Source: Citrobacter freundii (GTDB lineage: Bacteria; Pseudomonadota; Gammaproteobacteria; Enterobacterales; Enterobacteriaceae). Taken from it: a DNA stretch of 64,000 nt. Below are positions 25,050 through 34,109 of the stretch, piece after piece. Below the pieces are notes generated by a model that saw only the letters and a list, made by a program, of their open reading frames with translations, did not search any database and was not told the origin of the DNA. The translations under genes and the position numbers were made by a program. The first letter of the stretch is position 1; each line of letters opens with the position of its first letter. Location: positions 186,001 to 250,000 of the forward strand of contig NZ_JAALBX010000006.1 of the NCBI RefSeq assembly GCF_011077955.1. Reading direction: 5' to 3'.

Positions 25050-26945
25050 TTAGATTTTAAAGCCGGCAACCACCAGTTCCAGTTGGGTGGACTGCTCTTC
25101 CATGGATTGCGCCGCTGAAGATACTTGCTGCACCAGCGTGGCGTTTTGTTGGGTTGTGCTGTCGAGTTGGTTAATCGCAAGATTAATCTGGTCGATGCCG
25201 CGGCTTTGCTCGCTGCTGGCGGAGCTGATTTCCGAGATAAGCACCGTCACGCCTTCTACTCGCTCCATCAGTCCTTCCATGGCAGAACCTGACTGGCGCA
25301 CCAGTTCACTACCCTGTTGGATATTGCCGACCGAATCCTCAATCAGCTTTTTGATTTCCTGAGCGGACTGGGCGCTGCGCTGGGCCAGTGAACGCACTTC
25401 GCCTGCCACCACCGCAAATCCGCGGCCATGATCCCCGGCTCGTGCCGCTTCCACTGCGGCGTTGAGCGCCAGAATATTCGTCTGGAAGGCGATGCCGTCG
25501 ATGACGCTGATGATATCTACGACTTTGCTCGACGAGGTGTTAATTTTATCCATCGTGCTTATCACCTGATTGGCCACGGTCGCCCCTTCGCGTACCGCGT
25601 CGGACGCTTGCGCCGCCAGGTGGTTTGCCTGTTTGGCGTTATCGGCGTTCTGGCGTACGGTACTGGTCAACTCCTCCATCGACGCGGCCGTTTGGACAAT
25701 CGACGCAGACTGCTCTTCGGTACGTGAAGAGAGATCCAGGTTGCCGCCGGCAATTTGCCGCGACGCCGACGAAATCGCTAAGGCGCTTTGTCCAACCTGA
25801 CGCATCAGCTCCTGCAAGTAGGCGATAAAACTGTTGAAACTGGTAATAACCGCGTTGAACTCCGGGCTTTTGCTTTCCGGTAAACGCTGAGTTAAATCCG
25901 CGCCGCCGCTGGAAAGCGACAGAATATTTTTGTTCAACGCATCGAGGTTTCTGAAAATGGTGCGCACAAAGCCCAGCAGCGCCAGTATCAGAATCAGACC
26001 GAGCGCAATCTGCACCAGGGACATCTGGGTAATGATGCTCGACGACTGACGAGACAGCAGTGAGGAAGGAATATCCACCACCAAATACCACGGGCTGCCG
26101 GTAATGGCCTGCACCATCAGCGTCTGCTCGCCGTTCTCACCCTGGTATACACCGCTGGTGCGCTCGGAGGTGGCTTCTTTCAGCAGTTGCATAACGGTCG
26201 CTTCCGCCGGGATTTTCAGATCGCGCAGGTATTGCAGATCCGCCGCCCCTTTTTCAGGATTGCCATTGCCGACGACTTTACCGTCCTGCTCGACGATAAG
26301 CACACGGCTGTTGGTCGATTCGCTCATCTGCTTGGCAAGATTATTAAAGAAGCCGAGGGTGACATCGATAGTCGCAACGCCCCAGACTTTGCCGTCGCGC
26401 CAGATTGCCATTGCGCAGTTGGTGCGCGGCTGCGGACTCGCGGCGTCCTGATACGCTTTAGCCCAGGCACACTCCCCTTTCGGCGCGTTCATGCCATCCT
26501 TGTACCACGGCTGCTCCCAGTATTTATCGGATTCCGGCTGGTTCCAGACGGTATTGACCTGCAAATTGCCGGCGTTATCGCGCGCGAAGAAGGTGCTAAA
26601 CCGATCGCGATCCGGCGCACGGTTGCCTGGGAGGGGCCAAATCCCGCCGCCAAATACGTTCAGATCTTTATACTGATTGACCAGGTTCGGCAGTAGCTGA
26701 TCAATTTGATCGCTATTGAGCGCGCTGACCAGTTCGGTGATCGTGCGTTGTTGCGCTTTCACGCGGTTCATTTGTTCAGTGATGGCTTCGCTATGGTCAT
26801 CGACCTTATAGCGGATAAGCTCGCTTTCCGTTGCGATAAGTTGTGGCGCTACGAACTGACGAATAACAAGAAAGGTCACGCCCAGTAAAACAACAAAAAA
26901 ACCGACCAGCATAAGGATGAAACGAGAGTGCGAGGTTTTCAACAT
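25050..26945 (-). CDS. methyl-accepting chemotaxis protein with dCache sensor
   Basis: 631 residues. TM1 at about 10-30, a periplasmic sensor of roughly 270 residues with dCache features (TVWNQPESDKYWEQPWYKDGMNAPKGECAWAKAY, WGVATIDVTLGFF, TGSPWYLVVDIPSSLL), TM2 at about 309-330, HAMP, and a cytoplasmic signalling domain with the canonical tip GIAFQTNILALNAAVEAARAGDHGRGFAVVAGEVR. The C-terminus (LVVAGFKI) lacks the NWETF-type pentapeptide that tethers CheR/CheB. Ligand unknown; dCache receptors often sense amino acids. Preceded by a FliA (sigma 28) promoter and followed by a terminator, so it is monocistronic. Confidence 0.93.
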   Translation of the reverse strand: MLKTSHSRFILMLVGFFVVLLGVTFLVIRQFVAPQLIATESELIRYKVDDHSEAITEQMNRVKAQQRTITELVSALNSDQIDQLLPNLVNQYKDLNVFGGGIWPLPGNRAPDRDRFSTFFARDNAGNLQVNTVWNQPESDKYWEQPWYKDGMNAPKGECAWAKAYQDAASPQPRTNCAMAIWRDGKVWGVATIDVTLGFFNNLAKQMSESTNSRVLIVEQDGKVVGNGNPEKGAADLQYLRDLKIPAEATVMQLLKEATSERTSGVYQGENGEQTLMVQAITGSPWYLVVDIPSSLLSRQSSSIITQMSLVQIALGLILILALLGFVRTIFRNLDALNKNILSLSSGGADLTQRLPESKSPEFNAVITSFNSFIAYLQELMRQVGQSALAISSASRQIAGGNLDLSSRTEEQSASIVQTAASMEELTSTVRQNADNAKQANHLAAQASDAVREGATVANQVISTMDKINTSSSKVVDIISVIDGIAFQTNILALNAAVEAARAGDHGRGFAVVAGEVRSLAQRSAQSAQEIKKLIEDSVGNIQQGSELVRQSGSAMEGLMERVEGVTVLISEISSASSEQSRGIDQINLAINQLDSTTQQNATLVQQVSSAAQSMEEQSTQLELVVAGFKI

Positions 26946-26979
26946 GAGGTATTAGCTTATGCAATGGGAGATAGAGTAA

Positions 26980-27006
26980 TTAACGACCTGGCGGGTTATT
27001 TCTTTA
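26980..27006 (-). promoter_or_regulatory. FliA (sigma 28) promoter of the chemoreceptor gene
   Basis: The reverse strand has TAAAGAAA, 11 bases, then GTCGTTAA, against the sigma 28 consensus TAAAGTTT-N11-GCCGATAA (6 of 8 in the -10 part, spacing exact). It lies 35 bases upstream of the chemoreceptor ATG, which fits a class 3 flagellar regulon gene. Confidence 0.75.
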
Positions 27007-27201
27007 GCAAGCTACTGTCTAAAAACGTAAAGTTAGGCTATGAAAAAGATAACACTATGAAAAGGTTAGCATTTTAATGTTTGTCTAAGCATTTTGTGTT
27101 TTTCTTATATTTTTCAAAAAGATAACTTAAAAATGTATCTAAAATGATGCTTAAACAGTCAATAAGTAATCCCGCTGTTTCCCCCGTTACGGCCTTCTGC
27201 G

Positions 27202-27230
27202 CTGTCACCTGACGTGTGTTCTGCTATTAT
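27202..27230 (+). promoter_or_regulatory. sigma 70-type promoter of the HAD gene
   Basis: CTGTCA, 17 bases, TATTAT: 4 of 6 and 5 of 6 matches to consensus boxes with ideal spacing, about 50 bases before the start codon. Confidence 0.45.
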
Positions 27231-27279
27231 CCCGATTAACAGGATGAACTACGTTATTTGTTAACGGGAGAGATTTGGA

Positions 27280-27951
27280 ATGAGCACTACGCCACAAGCC
27301 GCCAGGGTACTGTCAGTTTTTGATTTCGACGGAACGCTTACGCACCATGACAGCTTTATTCCCTTTCTTCGTTTCGCCTTTGGTAAACGTGTATTTGCAA
27401 GCCGGATGGTGCGTCTGGCGCTGCCGACGCTGCGCTGTATGCGCAAAAAGCTCACTCGCGATGAACTGAAAGAAGTCCTGATCCAAACCTTTCTTACCGG
27501 TGTTGATGAGCAATGGGTACGCCAAAAAGCGCAGGCCTTTTGCGATGTCTACTGGACTCGCCTGATGCGCCCCGGCGGCTTGCTGGCCGTAGCCGCTGAA
27601 GTCAATTCCGGCGCGGAAGTCACTATCTGCTCCGCATCGCCCGCCATGGTCCTGCAACCTTTTGCGGATCGTCTGGGGATTAAACTTATCGGCACGCAAC
27701 TGGAAGTGAAAGAGGGTAAGTTGACCGGTCGCATTACCGGTCATAACTGCCGTTGCGAGCAGAAAGTGAAACGGCTGGAAAGCGTGTATGGCCAACTGGG
27801 CGAATATCATTTACGCGCCTGGGGCGATACGCGTGGGGATTATGAGTTACTGGCGGCGGCTCAGGACGCCCACTGGCGGCATTTCCACCCCACCTGGTCG
27901 AAGCGACGTTCACCCGTGCAGCGGGTGCGGGTAACGGAGTTACCGGAGTAA
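27280..27951 (+). CDS. HAD-IB family phosphatase (YfhB/PgpC-like)
   Basis: 223 residues. Motif I is DFDGTLT (residues 14-20), motif II TICSASPAMV, then a conserved basic segment CRCEQKVKRL and motif III/IV region WGDTRGDYELLAAA. This is the HAD-IB arrangement seen in E. coli YfhB (PgpC), a phosphatidylglycerophosphate phosphatase, and in SerB-like enzymes. PgpC is membrane linked; here only one weak hydrophobic stretch (about 43-52) is present, so a soluble phosphatase on another substrate is possible. GGGAGAG lies 9 bases before the ATG. Confidence 0.8.
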   Translation: MSTTPQAARVLSVFDFDGTLTHHDSFIPFLRFAFGKRVFASRMVRLALPTLRCMRKKLTRDELKEVLIQTFLTGVDEQWVRQKAQAFCDVYWTRLMRPGGLLAVAAEVNSGAEVTICSASPAMVLQPFADRLGIKLIGTQLEVKEGKLTGRITGHNCRCEQKVKRLESVYGQLGEYHLRAWGDTRGDYELLAAAQDAHWRHFHPTWSKRRSPVQRVRVTELPE

Positions 27952-28013
27952 CTATTTACTCACCATTGGTTGCACTTGAAAGTTCAGCTTTTGAATAATT
28001 AATATAGGCATTT

Positions 28014-28040
28014 CATAAGCGGGTCTGAAGGCCCGCTTAT
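28014..28040. terminator. hairpin between the HAD gene and the Tldi-like gene
   Basis: CATAAGCGGG and CCCGCTTAT form a nine-pair stem around TCTGAAGG, followed by TTAG and preceded by an A/T-rich flank. It can serve both convergent genes. Confidence 0.6.
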
Positions 28041-28050
28041 TTAGAGAGGG

Positions 28051-28296
28051 TTAACGTCGCCTCTTTGATAACAATAAAGATGTTAAAAAAATAATCACAC
28101 CATTGATAGCCAATGAAATAATTAACAGTGCTATTGAGTAATTATTTTCCCAACTAATACTATCAATTTCGTTGCTCCCTCCTGCCCAAAATGAATAAAT
28201 CCGCTCTTCAGGCAGCAGTACAAATAACAATGTCATCACAACAGAATATGTGGCTGCAAAGCAATACCATAAACATACTTTCCTTAAATGTTTCAT
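28051..28296 (-). CDS. putative immunity protein of the DUF2778 toxin (two-helix membrane protein)
   Basis: An 81-residue protein with two hydrophobic helices (about 9-29 and 53-76) separated by a loop of about 23 residues (PEERIYSFWAGGSNEIDSISWENN), ending in a basic SKRRR tail that should stay in the cytoplasm. No family recognised. It starts 2 bases after the DUF2778 stop, on the same strand, in an AT-rich block with hcp. By position it is the expected Tldi-type immunity protein, exposing its loop in the periplasm where a Tlde1-type toxin would act. That function is inferred from context only. Confidence 0.6.
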   Translation of the reverse strand: MKHLRKVCLWYCFAATYSVVMTLLFVLLPEERIYSFWAGGSNEIDSISWENNYSIALLIISLAINGVIIFLTSLLLSKRRR

Positions 28297-28298
28297 AG

Positions 28299-28775
28299 TT
28301 AATACACCTGCACTGTGCCATAAGCTCTTATCGAGGCGCTTATCATTATCGAAGCGGTTGAAAGAATAGCATTTCGTAAAATAATATAATGGTTTTTACT
28401 AGGCAATGTAATGCAGCCTTTGCTTATACCCTTATAACCAGCAGGATGAAGCCTGAAACTTCCGCGTCTTACTTGTTCTACGTATGTCATGTCGTCAATA
28501 GTTCCATCATCGCGATAGAGTCCAAACCATAGAGCTCGATCAGATCCACTTACAAGAGATGAAAAATAATCATACACAGGGCTCATCAGGCCATGCGGTC
28601 TGTCAACAATATAATATCTGCCCGGCGGTAGAGGTCCTGTATCGGGTATAGCTGTCGAGTCTGGATTATTTCTGTTAATGCCTTCATTACCTGAAAACGC
28701 AGGGAAGAAACCGATCCCTGGACAACTGAGCGTTGATAGTGCACGGCCATTTAGATGGAACGTACAGCGAATCAT
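28299..28775 (-). CDS. DUF2778 (Tlde1-like) L,D-transpeptidase-fold T6SS effector
   Basis: 158 residues, no signal peptide. The N-terminus (MIRCTFHLNGRALSTLSCPG, GIGFFPAFSG) and the GPLPPGRYYIVDRP motif are typical of DUF2778. The catalytic core is FRLHPAGYKGISKGCITL: H110 and C121 with S118, the His/Cys arrangement of the L,D-transpeptidase fold. Salmonella Tlde1, a type VI secretion toxin acting on peptidoglycan precursors, belongs here. Its ATG overlaps the hcp stop by 4 bases, so it is coupled to its likely carrier. Toxicity is inferred; no experiment is implied. Confidence 0.75.
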   Translation of the reverse strand: MIRCTFHLNGRALSTLSCPGIGFFPAFSGNEGINRNNPDSTAIPDTGPLPPGRYYIVDRPHGLMSPVYDYFSSLVSGSDRALWFGLYRDDGTIDDMTYVEQVRRGSFRLHPAGYKGISKGCITLPSKNHYIILRNAILSTASIMISASIRAYGTVQVY

Positions 28776-29254
28776 CGCTCATTCCATTCATCTGAAAAAA
28801 TGATATTTCCGTCGCAATGCTTCCATGTGATACGTTCATAACGTAACGATACGCTTTCAAGATGATTATGTTTTTCTGTAGCAGGATTTTTAACGTCATG
28901 CATTAATGGGCATACAGAAACGACTTTCACATTTTCCAGGAACATGTTGAAGCATTCGACTTCTTGACCAGAATCGTTTATCCGATACCATTTGAACTCA
29001 GCGCTTTTTAACGTCTGGCCTTTAGCCACCGCTTTATAAAGGTAAGGACTTGAGGAATCAAATTCTTTTTCAAAAATCATTGCACTGTGGATACGTGTTC
29101 CAGTAATTTTACCAGTCATACTATCTGTAGGAAGAAACAGTCCATGTCCGAAGCCCCATATTTCAATACTTCCTTCGCGATCTTTTACATCGACATTCCC
29201 TTTAATAGCAGAGTCGCCGTCGTCTTTTACCCACAAATAAGCTGGAATGGCCAT
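28772..29254 (-). CDS. hcp: Hcp family type VI secretion tube/effector carrier
   Basis: 160 residues matching the Hcp1 fold family: MAIPAYLWVKDDGDSAIKGNVDVKDREGSIEIWGFGHGLFLP, an IHSAMIFEKEFDSSSPYLYKAVAKGQTLKSAEFKWYRIND core, and C-terminal SVSLRYERITWKHCDGNIIFSDEW. Hcp hexamers stack into the T6SS tube and can carry small effectors in their lumen. No other T6SS gene lies in the window, so this is an orphan copy dedicated to the two genes coupled behind it. The whole cassette is AT rich compared with the flanks, pointing to acquisition. Confidence 0.88.
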   Translation of the reverse strand: MAIPAYLWVKDDGDSAIKGNVDVKDREGSIEIWGFGHGLFLPTDSMTGKITGTRIHSAMIFEKEFDSSSPYLYKAVAKGQTLKSAEFKWYRINDSGQEVECFNMFLENVKVVSVCPLMHDVKNPATEKHNHLESVSLRYERITWKHCDGNIIFSDEWNER

Positions 29255-29444
29255 ATCAAACCCTAATTAATATTCAAGGGTTGTAAGTTGCGCTTTTATT
29301 ACTTATGAAGATTAACAAAAAATGTTATTAATTCCGTCTATGAATAACAAAATAAATTCATTTTCACTTTATTCTTCGCAAACAGATTGTCTAAATAACA
29401 TTGTCTGGTCTGCGCCATCGCCACATCATAAAAGTTGTAAACAT

Positions 29445-29477
29445 AAAAAAGCCTGAGTTCTGATAGCGAACCCAGGC
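29445..29477 (-). terminator. terminator of the terZABCDE operon
   Basis: On the reverse strand GCCTGGGTTC-GCTATCA-GAACTCAGGC forms a ten-pair stem (one G-T) followed by TTTTTT, 70-100 bases beyond terE. It insulates the ter operon from hcp. The remaining 190 bases to hcp are AT rich and hold its promoter region, with no ORF. Confidence 0.8.
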
Positions 29478-29549
29478 CATTGTTCAGTAAATGTTATGTC
29501 GCTCAAATGTATGAGCGCGGATTAGCACATCCTACTTATCGGCTTAACG

Positions 29550-30125
29550 TTACACGTTCACGCCATGCTGTGAAGCCAGCGCAGACAGACCTCCTGCAAA
29601 GCCCTGACCTACCGCTTTAAATTTCCACTCTGCGCCGTGACGATACAGTTCGCCAAAGATCATCGCGGTTTCCGTGGACGCATCTTCAGACAGATCGAAA
29701 CGCGCGATTTCAGTGCCGTTGTCGTTGTTGTAGATACGCATGTAGCTGTTGCTCACCATGCCAAAGTTCTGCTTACGAGCTTCGGCGTCATAAATAGTGA
29801 CCGCAAAAACCAGCTTTTTCACGTCGGCAGGCACTTTGGTCAGATCGATTTTGATCTGCTCGTCGTCGCCGTCGCCTTCACCGGTACGGTTGTCGCCCTG
29901 ATGTTCAACAGAACCGCAGGCGCTCACTTTGTTGTTGAAGAAGATGAAGCTGCTGTCGTTCAGCACTTTGCCATCTTCACCAACCATAAATACGGACGCG
30001 TCAAGGTCAAAGCCTTGTCCGTCGGTGACACGCGCATCCCAGCCCAGGCCAGCCATGGCGATGTTCATGGTCGGTGCTTCTTTAGTGAGGGATACGTTAC
30101 CGCCTTTTACGAGAGAAACTGCCAT
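29550..30125 (-). CDS. terE: tellurium resistance protein TerE
   Basis: 191 residues, a single TerD-type calcium-binding beta-sandwich domain. Matches TerE ([77 protein letters not shown]). The Asp-rich DLDAS and GEGDGDDE motifs bind Ca2+ in TerD relatives. Last gene of terZABCDE. Ter proteins protect against tellurite, phage and pore-forming colicins in known plasmid and pathogen systems. GGAGC lies 8 bases upstream. Confidence 0.95.
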   Translation of the reverse strand: MAVSLVKGGNVSLTKEAPTMNIAMAGLGWDARVTDGQGFDLDASVFMVGEDGKVLNDSSFIFFNNKVSACGSVEHQGDNRTGEGDGDDEQIKIDLTKVPADVKKLVFAVTIYDAEARKQNFGMVSNSYMRIYNNDNGTEIARFDLSEDASTETAMIFGELYRHGAEWKFKAVGQGFAGGLSALASQHGVNV

Positions 30126-30188
30126 TGTAAAGCTCCTGCTTTTAGGGAGAGAGACGGGCAGCGTTTCACTGCCCGTTGTGTATTCAAA

Positions 30189-30767
30189 TTAAGACGCGTT
30201 GATGCCGTACTGGGCGCATACAGAACCCAGACCGCCAGCGTAACCCTGACCCACCGCACGGAATTTCCACTCGGTGTTATGGCGATACAGCTCGCCAAAC
30301 AGCATCGCGGTTTCCGTGGAGGCGTCTTCCGTCAGGTCGTAACGCGCCACTTCAGTTTGGTTGTCATCATTAACCAGGCGGATAAACGCGCCGGAGACCT
30401 GACCAAAGCTTTGACGGCGCACCTGCGCGTCGTGAATGGTGACCACGAAGACAATCTTGTCGACATCGGCCGGGATCATATCCAGTTTGATTTTCAAGGT
30501 TTCATCATCGCCGTCGCCTTCACCGGTACGGTTATCGCCGGTGTGCGTGACGGAGCCATCGGCGGATTTCAGATTGTTATAGAAAATGAAATCCGCATCG
30601 CTGCGTACTTTTCCACTGGCGGAAAGCAGGAAAGCAGACGCATCAAGGTCGAAGTCCTGACCATCGGTGGCACGGACGTCCCAACCGAGGCCAATCAGAA
30701 CATTCTTCATGGTTGGCGCTTCTTTGCTCAGGGATACGTTCCCGCCTTTAGAAAGAGAAACACTCAT
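30189..30767 (-). CDS. terD: tellurium resistance protein TerD
   Basis: 192 residues, paralogue of TerE with the same domain: [65 protein letters not shown]. The start at 30767 has AGAGGA 7 bases upstream and gives the usual TerD N-terminus; the open frame to 30806 is not supported. Located between terC and terE in the standard order. Confidence 0.95.
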   Translation of the reverse strand: MSVSLSKGGNVSLSKEAPTMKNVLIGLGWDVRATDGQDFDLDASAFLLSASGKVRSDADFIFYNNLKSADGSVTHTGDNRTGEGDGDDETLKIKLDMIPADVDKIVFVVTIHDAQVRRQSFGQVSGAFIRLVNDDNQTEVARYDLTEDASTETAMLFGELYRHNTEWKFRAVGQGYAGGLGSVCAQYGINAS

Positions 30768-30817
30768 TGTTAAATCCTCTCTGGTTAATAGCTTATTCGT
30801 CAGCAAGTTAAAGGAGA

Positions 30818-31861
30818 TTAACTCTCCTTTTTCTCCTCGGAATCGGGTTTGCCGGGGAACATGATGCTAAACACGATACCCAACGCCAGCACTCCCAGAA
30901 CCACAAACAGGCTCGTCGTCGCTGAAATATTAAAACCGTGGTGCCAAATATGGTCTGTTGCGTTCAGTCCCAGTTTAGCGGCGATGAAGAACAGTAGCAC
31001 AATAACGGCTTTTTCCAGGTGCACCAGGTACTGCTTCAGGGCCTCCAGAACAAAGTACAGCGTACGCAGGCCGAGGATAGCGAACATCATGGCGCTATAG
31101 ACAATCAGCGGCTCGCGGCTAACGGCGATAATGGCCGGTACGGAGTCGAAAGCAAACATCACGTCCGACAGTTCAACTACCGCCACACACAGCATCAGCG
31201 GCGTCGCGTACAGCGCGGCTTTTTGACCACGACCAATGGTAATGTCTTTGTTTTCCGGCTTAGCCAGTTCTTCATTCACTTCTTTTTGGTTCAACAAAAA
31301 GGCATGGCCTCTCAGTTTTGGCCAAATCGGGAAGAAGCGCTTAACCAGACGATAGGCGAGGTGTTGAGAGTAATCTTCAATCTCGTCATCGTCGTCGCCG
31401 CTTTTCAGCATCATCACCGCCGTCCAGGCAACGATCAGCGCAAAGACGATTTCGACGTAAGGACCAAGGCTAAGCAGGCCGGTACCAATCGCAACGAAAA
31501 TACCCCTGAACACAATGGCGCCGATAATGCCCCAGTACAGCACGCGGTGGCGATAACGATCCGGCACGGCGAACCACGAGAAAATCGCCATCATCACGAA
31601 CAGGTTATCGACCGACAGCACCTTCTCAAGCGCATAACCGGTTACAAACAGGCTGGCGACTTCCGCTCCGTGGTGAATATAGAGGAAACCCGCAAACGCC
31701 ATCGCCACCACGACCCAGAAAACGGACCACAGCGCCGCGCTTTTCAGCGAAATCGGTTTGTCATGACGGTGCATGAACAGGTCGATAAAAATGGCTCCCA
31801 CAGCCAGTGCGACAAACACGATGACCGTTTCGGTAGGGAAGCCAATATGCGTAGATACCAT
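30818..31861 (-). CDS. terC: tellurium resistance membrane protein TerC
   Basis: 347 residues, integral membrane protein with about nine helices. Contains acidic intramembrane motifs of the TerC family ([34 protein letters not shown]), thought to form a metal site and shared with manganese exporters such as Alx/MeeF. TerC interacts with TerB at the inner membrane in studied systems. AAGGG lies 6 bases before the ATG. Confidence 0.95.
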   Translation of the reverse strand: MVSTHIGFPTETVIVFVALAVGAIFIDLFMHRHDKPISLKSAALWSVFWVVVAMAFAGFLYIHHGAEVASLFVTGYALEKVLSVDNLFVMMAIFSWFAVPDRYRHRVLYWGIIGAIVFRGIFVAIGTGLLSLGPYVEIVFALIVAWTAVMMLKSGDDDDEIEDYSQHLAYRLVKRFFPIWPKLRGHAFLLNQKEVNEELAKPENKDITIGRGQKAALYATPLMLCVAVVELSDVMFAFDSVPAIIAVSREPLIVYSAMMFAILGLRTLYFVLEALKQYLVHLEKAVIVLLFFIAAKLGLNATDHIWHHGFNISATTSLFVVLGVLALGIVFSIMFPGKPDSEEKKES

Positions 31862-31883
31862 AAAAAACCCTTACAAGTTTACA

Positions 31884-32339
31884 TCAAAGACCGAATTCGG
31901 CCGGTTCAAAACCCAGTGCAACGGCGATTTCACGCGCCGCTTTTTGTTCATCCGGGTCGAAATTGCCGTCGCTTTTCGCCACCGCGATCCCAACGCGTAC
32001 CGCCAGTTGCGCGGCTTCTGGCTGATCTTTCAGTGCCAGGATGTATTTCATGGTTTCGCCTTTACCGATTTCCATATCGAAATCGAAGCTGCTCACCAGT
32101 TTGTTAAAGAACTCGATAACTTCAGCGGTATCGAACACTTTCAACTCGTCAGAGGCGCGCAGAAAGCCAATCATTTTCTGCTTCTCTTCAGAACTCACGC
32201 CGTCGCTGGACACCGCGATGCGTGCGCAGACCGCGACCGTACCCTGCATAAACTTTTTGTTCTTGAAGCGGCCAACCTGTTTGGTTAACTCGTCGCGACT
32301 GGCGTTGAACGCCCCTTTTACTTTATTAAAGAAACTCAT
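31884..32339 (-). CDS. terB: tellurium resistance protein TerB
   Basis: 151 residues, the helical TerB domain with a metal-binding acidic core (GVSSEEKQKMIGFLRASDELKVFDTAEVIEFFNKL, KSDGNFDPDEQKAAREIA). Soluble; in E. coli it associates with TerC at the membrane. Third gene of the operon, 22 bases behind terA, with GAGGGTGACGT before the ATG. Confidence 0.95.
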   Translation of the reverse strand: MSFFNKVKGAFNASRDELTKQVGRFKNKKFMQGTVAVCARIAVSSDGVSSEEKQKMIGFLRASDELKVFDTAEVIEFFNKLVSSFDFDMEIGKGETMKYILALKDQPEAAQLAVRVGIAVAKSDGNFDPDEQKAAREIAVALGFEPAEFGL

Positions 32340-32361
32340 ACGTCACCCTCTGCCAAAGAAA

Positions 32362-33528
32362 TTATTTGGAGCCTGCTTTCCAGCTAAAGCCCCAGCCGAA
32401 CGCCTTGTCCATATCACTATGTCCATTAAAGAACTGGTTGATTCGTTCTACTTTTATGTTGCCGTTTTCGTTAACCAGACGGGCGATAGCACACATGTTG
32501 CGGTTGTTTTGCCCTTCGGTCATACGTGTTTCAATCGGCGGCTGGTCCGGAATATAAAGCGTGACCACACCATCGGTTTTATCCCAGCTTGGAACGCCTT
32601 CGTAAATAAAGGCGAAAATCAGCACTTCGCGGATGTGTTTCCACTCGCGACCGTTGACGTGCAGCCATTCGCCGGTGGAAAACTCACCGGTGCGATCGTC
32701 GCCTTGCAACTGTACGTATGGCTCGCTGTCCATTGAACCAAAGCGATTGCCTAACGCCTGGATAACCGTTTTATAGCCGTCGCCGAGTTCAACGAACGCG
32801 CCTAAATCCAGATCGATGCCTTTATTGCCGCCGAACACCGCGCGCAGCCCGGTGGCCGGGTTGCCGCGATGCCAGTTCAGGTTGATGCGGATCTCACCGA
32901 AGTTATCTCGCTTGGTCAGGCTAATCGCTGGTTTCTCTTTGGTAAGAGAAACTTTACTGAGATTAATTTTAGCCGGCGCGGAAGTTGGCGCAGGCGCCGC
33001 CGCTGGAGCCGGTGATGCCGCAGGCGTTGGGTTATCGGCTACATCTACACCGAAATGCTCGGCCAGCGGCTTAAGTCCGCCGTTAAAACCCTGGGCAATA
33101 AAGCGGAATTTCCATTCGCTATTGCGACGGTACAGCTCGCCCAGAATCAACGCGGCTTCCTGGCGACCGTTAAGATCGACCACGCCGCTCAGTAATACAT
33201 TACCTGCGGCTTCCACCTGAATCGCCAAACGCTGCAAACCCGCTACGGTTTGGTTGCCGTCGCAGGTCACGGTAAACGCGACTTTTTGCACATCCGCCTG
33301 CAGGCGATTGAGATCCACGGTAAAGGCGGTGTTATTGCCATCATTAGTAAGCGCAATGGTGCCGTCATCATTTTTAGGCTGGCCGTAAAACACCATATCG
33401 GCGTCGCCCTTCACTTTACCGGTCGCGAATAACCGGAAAGCCGAGGCGTCAACCGCCGCGCCTGACAGCACGCGCACCGTTAAGGTTTGAGAGGGAACGG
33501 AGGCATTGCCTCCCGCCGTCATGCTCAT
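32362..33528 (-). CDS. terA: tellurium resistance protein TerA
   Basis: 388 residues with two TerD-like regions: an N-terminal half (SQTLTVRVLSGAAVDASAFRLFATGKV, AALILGELYRRNSEWKFRFIAQGFNGGLKPLAEHFGVDV), a Pro/Ala-rich linker (about 165-190) and a C-terminal half (GIDLDLGAFVELGDG, QGDDRTGEFSTGEWLHVNG). The start codon overlaps the terZ stop in ATGA, a sign of coupled translation. An internal ATG two codons later is a possible alternative start. Confidence 0.95.
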   Translation of the reverse strand: MSMTAGGNASVPSQTLTVRVLSGAAVDASAFRLFATGKVKGDADMVFYGQPKNDDGTIALTNDGNNTAFTVDLNRLQADVQKVAFTVTCDGNQTVAGLQRLAIQVEAAGNVLLSGVVDLNGRQEAALILGELYRRNSEWKFRFIAQGFNGGLKPLAEHFGVDVADNPTPAASPAPAAAPAPTSAPAKINLSKVSLTKEKPAISLTKRDNFGEIRINLNWHRGNPATGLRAVFGGNKGIDLDLGAFVELGDGYKTVIQALGNRFGSMDSEPYVQLQGDDRTGEFSTGEWLHVNGREWKHIREVLIFAFIYEGVPSWDKTDGVVTLYIPDQPPIETRMTEGQNNRNMCAIARLVNENGNIKVERINQFFNGHSDMDKAFGWGFSWKAGSK

Positions 33529-34109
33529 GAGCGCACCACCGCCGCAACGATGTCGCTGTGCATGTCGTCAATGGTGCGACCGCTGCAGGCTTTGCCAAGC
33601 GCGGTGAAATCCCACTCGCCATTATTGCGACGCAACGAAGCGATCACGATCCCGGTATGGGACCCCTGCTCGTTTAGCTGATAACGCGCCAACTCTTTAT
33701 TGTTCTGGTCGACGACGCGGCAAAACGCATTTTCAACATCATTAAAACTCTGACCACGGAAGCTGTTGACGGTAAACGCGAGGTATTCGACTTGCGCGGG
33801 CAGGCGCGTCAGGTCAACGCGAATGACCTCGTCATCGCCGTCGCCTTCGCCGGTTAAGTTGTCGCCGCTGTGCACCACTGAATTGCAGGACGATTTCAGT
33901 TTACGAAACCAGACGGTGTCAATTTTGCCGCCAGTTTTATCAAGCAGCACGCAGCCCGCATCAAGATCGATGGAATCACTACCGCCAAACAGTTTGCCAA
34001 ACATCCCTTTTTTCTTAAGCGGATCCCAGCCAAGACCGAAATGCAGCTGGTTAAGCGCCGATGATTGCTTGCTGAGTGAAACAGTTTGGTTTTTCGTTAA
34101 TGAAACCAT
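33525..34109 (-). CDS. terZ: tellurium resistance protein TerZ
   Basis: 194 residues, TerD-family domain ([76 protein letters not shown]). The inserted KKKGMFGKLFGG loop is characteristic of TerZ. First gene of the operon; GGAGAACTGACC precedes the ATG. Its promoter lies in the 323-base interval shared with the divergent ATP-grasp operon. Confidence 0.95.
   Translation of the reverse strand: MVSLTKNQTVSLSKQSSALNQLHFGLGWDPLKKKGMFGKLFGGSDSIDLDAGCVLLDKTGGKIDTVWFRKLKSSCNSVVHSGDNLTGEGDGDDEVIRVDLTRLPAQVEYLAFTVNSFRGQSFNDVENAFCRVVDQNNKELARYQLNEQGSHTGIVIASLRRNNGEWDFTALGKACSGRTIDDMHSDIVAAVVRS

Noticed and set aside
29637-32107. Two long plus-strand open frames opposite terE-terD and terC-terB
   Set aside because: They lie opposite recognised ter genes and show no family signature; GC-rich codon third positions generate such frames.
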